Source: Pseudomonas sp. B21-023
Lineage (GTDB): Bacteria > Pseudomonadota > Gammaproteobacteria > Pseudomonadales > Pseudomonadaceae
DNA: 64,000 bases
NCBI RefSeq assembly: GCF_024749165.1
Contig: NZ_CP087190.1
Span: 1,014,001-1,078,000, forward strand
Direction: 5' to 3'
This document shows, one piece after another, positions 59,182 to 64,000 of the stretch (position 1 is the first letter of the stretch; every line of letters begins with the position of its first letter). A model generated the notes under the pieces. It searched no databases. It had not been told where the DNA came from and worked only from the letters and a program-made list of their open reading frames with translations. Position numbers and translations under genes: made by a program.

Positions 59182-59353
59182 GGCAGGTCCTTTGTCCGTG
59201 TTTTCAGGCAGCGGCAGGCAAAACGCGGCTGCTGCATCCCGGTCCTGACGATAGATGCGCCAGAATGCGGGAACCAGGGTTCGCTACTGATTTGGGTGCG
59301 GGAGCGTTCCGGCGAACACTAGGGAATTGCCCTGCGTATCGCCCGATCATGTC

Positions 59354-59385
59354 ACCGCCCCGCCGCCAAACGCTGGCGGGGCGGT
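59354..59385 (-). terminator. Hairpin after the first dppA gene
   Basis: A perfect 11-bp stem ACCGCCCCGCC/GGCGGGGCGGT with a 10-nt loop, just past the stop of the first binding-protein gene. It is GC-rich without a T-run, as in the other intercistronic hairpins of this cluster. Confidence 0.65.
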
Positions 59386-59393
59386 CACGACCG

Positions 59394-61019
59394 TTACTTG
59401 TCCACGCTGACCCCGTAGAAGGAGTTCAGGCCGAAGGGGCTGATCTTGAAGTCCTTCACTTTCGCGCTCATGGGCTGATACACGGTGGAGTGGGCGATCG
59501 GGGTGATCGGCACCTGCTCCTTGAGGATATGTTGCGCCTGCTTGTACAGCTCGGTGCGCTTGGCCTGGTCCGAGGTCGCCTTGGCTTGCTTGATCAGGTC
59601 GTCGTAGGGCTTGTAGCACCACTTGGAGAAGTTGTTGCCGTCCATGGCATCGCAGCCATAGAGCGTGCCCAGCCAGTTGTCCGGGTCACCATTGTCGCCG
59701 CTCCAGCCAATCAGCATGGCGCCCTGCTCGCCGCCCTTGGAACGCTTGATGTACTCGCCCCATTCGTAGCTGACGATCTTGGCCTTGATGCCGATCTTGG
59801 CCCAGTCGGACTGGAGCATCTCGGCCATCAGCTTGGCGTTGGGGTTGTAGGGGCGCTGCACCGGCATGGCCCACAGGGTGATCTCGGTACCCTCCTTGAT
59901 GCCGGCTTCCTTGAGCAGTTGCTTGGCCTTCTCTGGGTCGTACGCGGCGTCCTTGATGGTGTCGTCATAGGACCATTGGGTCGGCGGCATGGCGTTGACC
60001 GCCAGCTGGCCGGCACCCTGATACACCGATTCGATGATCTGCTGCTTGTTGACCGCCATGTCCAGGGCTTGGCGGACCTTGAGTTGGGACAGGGGATTCG
60101 CTTCGTTGCTGCCCTTGATCTTGTCCATCACGTTGTAGGCGATATAGCCGAGGTTGAAGCCGGCCTGGTCGGGCATCTGCAGCTTCTTGTCTTCCTGCAG
60201 CGGCTTGATATCGGCCGGACGCGGGAACAGCGTCACCTGGCACTCGTTCTTCTTGAGTTTCTGCATGCGCACCGAGGCGTCGGTGCTGATGGCGAAGATC
60301 AGGTTGTCGATCTTCACTTCTTCAGGATTCCAGTAGCTCTTGTTGCCAGTGAAGCGAATGTTCGAGTCTTTCTGGTAGCTCTTGAACACGAACGGCCCGG
60401 TGCCGATGGGCTTCTGGTTGATGTCGGCGGGCTTGCCCTGCTTGAGCAACTGGTCGGCGTATTCGGCTGACTGGATCGAGGCGAAGTGCATGGCCATGTT
60501 CTGGATGAACGCGGCGTCGACCTGGGCGAGGGTGAACTTCACCGTGTGGTCGTCGAGTTTTTCCACCTTGGCGATGTTCTTGTCCATGCCCATGTCGGTG
60601 AAGTACGGGAACTCGGTGGGGTAGGCCTTGCGGAAGGGCTGGTCCTTGTCGAGCATGCGGTTGAAGGTGAACAGCACGTCGTCGGCGTTGAAGTCGCGGG
60701 TCGGCTTGAAGTAATCGGTGGTATGGAACTTGACGCCTTCACGCAGGTGGAAGGTGTAGGTCTTGCCGTCATCGGAGACGTCCCAGCTGGTGGCCAAGCC
60801 CGGAATGACCTTGGTGCCGCCGCGTTCGAATTGCGTCAGGCGGTTGAAGATGGTCTCGGCGGAGGCGTCAAAGTCGGTTCCGGTAGTGTATTGCCCCGGG
60901 TCGAACCCGGCCGGGCTGCCTTCGGAGCAGAACACCAGGTTGGATGCGGCGAGGGCGGAGGGAGCGCCGGCTAGCAAGCCTGCACCTACCAGGAACGGAA
61001 TGACTGCGTGTTTGAGCAT
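59394..61019 (-). CDS. dppA: DppA-like dipeptide-binding protein (first copy)
   Basis: A 541-residue periplasmic binding protein. The signal peptide is about residues 1-25 (FLVGAGLLAGAPSALA), then SNLVFCSEGSPAGFDPGQYTTG and the family motif FHLREGVKFHTTDYFKPTRDFN. The start ATG 61019 is chosen because it begins the signal peptide and has ATGAGG upstream. It is the promoter-proximal gene of the dpp cluster. The short tract GACAACAATG before the start resembles a Crc/Hfq-type CA motif. Confidence 0.92.
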   Translation of the reverse strand: MLKHAVIPFLVGAGLLAGAPSALAASNLVFCSEGSPAGFDPGQYTTGTDFDASAETIFNRLTQFERGGTKVIPGLATSWDVSDDGKTYTFHLREGVKFHTTDYFKPTRDFNADDVLFTFNRMLDKDQPFRKAYPTEFPYFTDMGMDKNIAKVEKLDDHTVKFTLAQVDAAFIQNMAMHFASIQSAEYADQLLKQGKPADINQKPIGTGPFVFKSYQKDSNIRFTGNKSYWNPEEVKIDNLIFAISTDASVRMQKLKKNECQVTLFPRPADIKPLQEDKKLQMPDQAGFNLGYIAYNVMDKIKGSNEANPLSQLKVRQALDMAVNKQQIIESVYQGAGQLAVNAMPPTQWSYDDTIKDAAYDPEKAKQLLKEAGIKEGTEITLWAMPVQRPYNPNAKLMAEMLQSDWAKIGIKAKIVSYEWGEYIKRSKGGEQGAMLIGWSGDNGDPDNWLGTLYGCDAMDGNNFSKWCYKPYDDLIKQAKATSDQAKRTELYKQAQHILKEQVPITPIAHSTVYQPMSAKVKDFKISPFGLNSFYGVSVDK

Positions 61020-61288
61020 GGTGGCCTCATTGTTGTCATTTTTCGAATTGAGGCGGCCTCGTGAGCCGACCTGCGGATACTTATGCAGGGGGTATTCCCA
61101 ATGCAACACTCAGCAGGATGGTTGACGGCAAAAACGTGGTACGGACGTACATGGATGTCGCATCCATATAACTTTGGCGAATGTTGATCGTTTGCGAGGG
61201 GGAAAAGGGCGAAAATTTCAGGATATTTCGCACTTTATGTGACAAGCAGACGCACCCGTTTGGTGCGTAGGAAAGGTCTGAAACTGCT
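61020..61288. other. dpp upstream region with a 17-bp palindrome
   Basis: The gap upstream of the first dppA holds no gene. The palindrome ATGGATGTCGCATCCAT (61151-61167) lies about 130 bp from the dppA ATG and could be an operator. A clear -35/-10 pair was not identified. Confidence 0.5.
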
Positions 61289-61316
61289 GTCAGAGACGGT
61301 TTTGACCGCCTCTGAC
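61289..61316 (-). terminator. Hairpin after the SIMPL-domain gene
   Basis: Stem GTCAGAG-A-CGGT / ACCG-C-CTCTGAC with one mismatch and a TTTG loop, 16 bp past the stop of the SIMPL gene on the minus strand. There is no strong T-run. Confidence 0.6.
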
Positions 61317-61331
61317 ATCCGGTTGAGTGGG

Positions 61332-62054
61332 TCAGGGCACCTGGACTTCGATCAGGCCATCGGCACTCATGCTCACTTCGCTGGTTCCGGCTTCGATATC
61401 CGGCGCCGGCGCGGATTCATCGGCGGCGCCCTTGGCCATCATCGCCATTGGCGCGTTACGCAGGTAAGGGCGCGGGTAACCGCTGCTGTTGAGGTTCAGG
61501 CTGACCACCTTGTAGCCTTTGCCGCCCAGGGCATCGGTGGCCAGTTGGGCACGCGCCTTGAAGGCGGCGACGGCATCCTTGAGCAACTCGTCTTCATTGG
61601 ACTTGCGTGTGGCCGGGGCAATGGAGAAGTCCATGCCGCCCATCTTCAGGTCTTGCAGCAGGTCACCGGTGAGCTTGGACAGGGCCGGGAAGTCGGCGCT
61701 TTCCAGGCGCAGTTCGGCGCGTTCGCGCCAGCCGGTGATCTTCTGGCCCTTGGTGTCGTAGATCGGGTAGCTGTTGCGGCTGCCCTGGCTGATCTTCACG
61801 TCCTTGACCTGGCGGGCCTGCTGCACGGCCTTGTTCATGGTTTCGGTGATCTCCTTGGCCAACTTGCCCGGGTCGGTGTTCTGCGCTTCGCTGTACAGCG
61901 TCACGACCATCAGGTCACGCGCCACTTCCTTGCTGACTTCGGCACGCAGCGACACCTGGTTGTAGCGTGGCTCGTCGGCCGCCAGGGTCGGCAGGCTGGC
62001 GAGCATGCCGCAGGACAGGGCAACGGCGGCGGCGCCGCGACGGGTAATGTGCAT
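61332..62054 (-). CDS. SIMPL-domain (DUF541) periplasmic protein
   Basis: A 240-residue exported protein. The signal peptide is about residues 1-25 (AAVALSCGMLASLPTLAA) and the rest is a SIMPL domain (VSLRAEVSKEVARDLMVVTLYSEAQNTDPGKLAKEI, then GWRERAELRLESADFPALSKL). The ATG at 62054 has AAGGAG upstream; the frame is open further but without support. Family members are periplasmic or outer-membrane proteins of poorly known function, some linked to oxidative stress. It diverges from roxS across about 200 bp. Confidence 0.82.
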   Translation of the reverse strand: MHITRRGAAAVALSCGMLASLPTLAADEPRYNQVSLRAEVSKEVARDLMVVTLYSEAQNTDPGKLAKEITETMNKAVQQARQVKDVKISQGSRNSYPIYDTKGQKITGWRERAELRLESADFPALSKLTGDLLQDLKMGGMDFSIAPATRKSNEDELLKDAVAAFKARAQLATDALGGKGYKVVSLNLNSSGYPRPYLRNAPMAMMAKGAADESAPAPDIEAGTSEVSMSADGLIEVQVP

Positions 62055-62256
62055 GTGGAACTCCTTGGCAGGGTAAGGCGTGGGTGAGCAGATCCGTTCC
62101 ACGCATGGCCGATCAGACCGGTGACAGTGTAGAGGGTTCAAAAGTGCCATCATGAATCTATGACAAAGTGTGGCGCTTTGCCGCATCGCTGCAGTGGAGC
62201 GCCCGGCTTCGGTATACTCCAGCCGATTTTCCTGGAGCACTCAATTGGGAGAGCTC

Positions 62257-63513
62257 ATGCTCGCCGTCGCACATCCGTTGTCCGCCACACGCCAGAACCT
62301 CTGGCGCCTGACCTTCATCCGCATTCTCGTCCTGGCGGCCCAGGCCGGCTCGGTAGGCGTGGCCTACTGGACCGAGCTGCTGCCGCTGCCGTGGTTCTCG
62401 CTGGCAGTCACGCTGGCCCTGTCGTCGCTCCTGTGCGCGTTCACCGCCCTGCGCCTGCGCCTGTCGCTGCCGGTCACCGAACTCGAGTACGCCCTGCAAC
62501 TGGCCTGCGACCTGCTGATCCACAGTGCCCTGCTTTATTACTCGGGCGGTTCGACCAACCCCTTCGTCTCCTATTACCTGGTGCCGTTGGCCATCGCCGC
62601 GGTCACCCTGCCGTGGATCTACTCGTTGGTGCTCTCGGGTATCGCCCTGGTCGCCTACAGCCTGTTGCTGGTGCAGTACTACCCGCTGGAAACGCTGCCG
62701 CTGGCGCGCGATACCATGCAGGTCTACGGCATGTGGCTGAGCATCGCCCTGGCCGCCGGGGTGATCACCTTCTTCGCCGCGCGCATGGCCGAGGAGTTGC
62801 GCCAGCAAGAGAACCTGCGCGCCGAGCGTCGGGAAGAAAGCCTGCGCGACGAGCAGTTGCTGGCCGTGGCCACCCAGGCCGCCGGCGCCGCCCACGAACT
62901 GGGCACGCCGCTGGCGACCATGAGCGTGCTGCTCAACGAAATGCGCCAGGACCACGCCGACCCGCTGTTGCAGGAAGACCTGCAGATCCTTCAGGACCAG
63001 GTCAAGCTGTGCAAGGAAACCTTGCAGCAACTGGTGCGCGCTGCCGAGGCCAACCGGCGCCTGGCGATCGTTGAGCAGGATGTCACCGCCTGGCTCGACG
63101 AGGCGCTCAACCGCTGGCACCTGATGCGCCCGGAAGCCAGCTACCGCTTCCAGCGCCTGCGCGACGGCGTGGTGCCGCGGCTGACGCCGCCGCCGGACCT
63201 GACCCAAGCCCTGCTGAACCTGTTGAACAATGCCGCCGATGCCTGCCCGGACGACCTGGAGGTGCGCCTGGATTGGGACGCCCAGGACATCGTCATCAGC
63301 ATCCGCGACCATGGCCCCGGCGTGCCGCCGGCCATCGCCGAAGCGATCGGCAAACCTTTCATTACCACCAAGGGCAAAGGCTTCGGCCTGGGCCTGTTCT
63401 TGAGCAAGGCCAGCGTGACGCGTGCGGGCGGTTCGGTGAAACTCTATAGTCATGAGCAGGGTGGCACCCTGACCGAATTGCGCCTGCCCCATGGCAAGCG
63501 AGGAGATGCATGA
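62257..63513 (+). CDS. roxS: RoxS (RegB/PrrB-type) redox sensor histidine kinase
   Basis: A 418-residue membrane kinase. About six helices occupy residues 22-190. The quinone-sensing redox box GGSTNPF is at 97-103. The phosphorylated His213 is in AAHELGTPLATM, and Cys252 (KLCKETLQQL) sits where the redox-active cysteine of RegB lies. The ATPase has NLLNNAADA, DHGPGVP and GKGFGLGLFLSK. In P. putida RoxS/RoxR adjusts terminal oxidases to redox state. The start ATG 62257 has GGGAG upstream. The stop overlaps the roxR start. Confidence 0.93.
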   Translation: MLAVAHPLSATRQNLWRLTFIRILVLAAQAGSVGVAYWTELLPLPWFSLAVTLALSSLLCAFTALRLRLSLPVTELEYALQLACDLLIHSALLYYSGGSTNPFVSYYLVPLAIAAVTLPWIYSLVLSGIALVAYSLLLVQYYPLETLPLARDTMQVYGMWLSIALAAGVITFFAARMAEELRQQENLRAERREESLRDEQLLAVATQAAGAAHELGTPLATMSVLLNEMRQDHADPLLQEDLQILQDQVKLCKETLQQLVRAAEANRRLAIVEQDVTAWLDEALNRWHLMRPEASYRFQRLRDGVVPRLTPPPDLTQALLNLLNNAADACPDDLEVRLDWDAQDIVISIRDHGPGVPPAIAEAIGKPFITTKGKGFGLGLFLSKASVTRAGGSVKLYSHEQGGTLTELRLPHGKRGDA

Positions 63514-64000
63514 TGAGCGAAGAAAACCAGGTCGAAGGCGAAGAGCTGCCGCACCTGCTGCTGGTGGATGACGACGCCACCTTCACCCGGGTGATGGCCC
63601 GGGCGATGTCGCGTCGTGGGTTCCGTGTGAGCACCGCGGGTTCCGCCGAGGAAGGCTTGAAACTGGCCGAGCAGGACCTGCCCGACTACGCCACGCTGGA
63701 CCTGAAGATGGAGGGCGACTCGGGCCTGGTGCTGTTGCCCAAGCTGCTGGAGCTGGACCCGGAGATGCGCGTGGTGATCCTGACCGGTTACTCGAGCATC
63801 GCCACGGCGGTCGAGGCAGTCAAGCGCGGGGCCTGCAACTACCTGTGCAAACCGGCCGACGCCGACGATGTGCTGGCGGCGCTGCTCTCGGAGCATACCG
63901 ACCTGGACACGCTGGTGCCGGAAAACCCGATGTCGGTGGACCGCCTGCAGTGGGAGCACATCCAGCGCGTGCTGGGCGAGCACGAGGGCAATATCTCCGC
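63513..64000 (+). CDS. roxR: RoxR (RegA/PrrA-type) response regulator, partial
   Basis: The first 162 codons of a response regulator cut by the window edge. The receiver domain has the acidic pocket LLLVDDDATF, phosphorylated Asp63 in TLDLKMEG, Thr in VILTGYSS and Lys in YLCKPADA. The Fis-type helix-turn-helix is just beginning (WEHIQRVLGEHEGNIS). Two tandem ATGs (63510 and 63513) follow AGGAG; I prefer 63513 on spacing. Co-transcribed with roxS. Confidence 0.92.
   Translation, partial: MSEENQVEGEELPHLLLVDDDATFTRVMARAMSRRGFRVSTAGSAEEGLKLAEQDLPDYATLDLKMEGDSGLVLLPKLLELDPEMRVVILTGYSSIATAVEAVKRGACNYLCKPADADDVLAALLSEHTDLDTLVPENPMSVDRLQWEHIQRVLGEHEGNIS

Overview
The window is chromosomal DNA of a Pseudomonas, most likely of the P. 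putida group. It is GC-rich with strong C/G preference at third codon positions. Gene order (queA-tgt-yajC-secDF; suhB/trmJ-cysE-isc; ndk-rlmN-pilF-rodZ-ispG-hisS-yfgM-bamB-der; piu genes-SEL1-ornithine decarboxylase; dpp cluster-roxSR) and the REP palindromes built on 'GGGAGCCGGCTTGCCGGCGA' point the same way. Species assignment rests on recall of synteny, not on a database search.

Bases 1-9.2 kb hold a tRNA-Leu(CAA) with its own promoter and terminator, the queuosine genes queA-tgt joined to yajC-secD-secF, a glycine-zipper envelope protein, divergent suhB and trmJ, and cysE. Bases 9.3-14.9 kb are the complete isc operon for Fe-S assembly (iscR-iscS-iscU-iscA-hscB-hscA-fdx-iscX) behind a promoter that overlaps a good type-1 IscR site. 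Bases 15.0-24.3 kb are housekeeping genes on one strand: ndk, rlmN, pilF, rodZ, ispG, hisS, yfgM, bamB, der. An overlapping aminotransferase/omega-amidase pair follows.

Bases 26.5-39.1 kb are iron-centred. They hold a PepSY-anchored flavoreductase, a catecholate-type TonB receptor, a PiuC-type hydroxylase and a SEL1 protein around a candidate Fur-controlled divergent promoter. Ornithine decarboxylase follows, with a roughly 200-nt leader that looks like a transcription attenuator. Next comes a FecI-FecR-FecA type signalling system.

Bases 39.2-42.7 kb encode a four-gene glycine-betaine/choline-type ABC importer. Bases 42.7-43.6 kb are an unusual gap holding a truncated antitoxin-like ORF and a 253-bp element with perfect 62-bp inverted ends, followed by prfC. 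Bases 45.3-49.1 kb are a possible four-gene operon: an AraC regulator with an NTF2-like N-terminus, a PuuB-like amine oxidase, a cupin, and an orphan putrescine-type binding protein. A membrane protein and a 24-residue peptide gene follow.

Bases 50.4-61.0 kb are a dipeptide-uptake cluster with three DppA-like binding proteins, an OprD-family porin and DppBCDF, with hairpins between cistrons. The window ends with a SIMPL-domain protein and the redox two-component system roxS-roxR; roxR is cut by the window edge. Most genes are ordinary core Pseudomonas functions. The best candidates for undescribed biology are the decarboxylase leader, the polyamine-type operon, and the gap around 43 kb.
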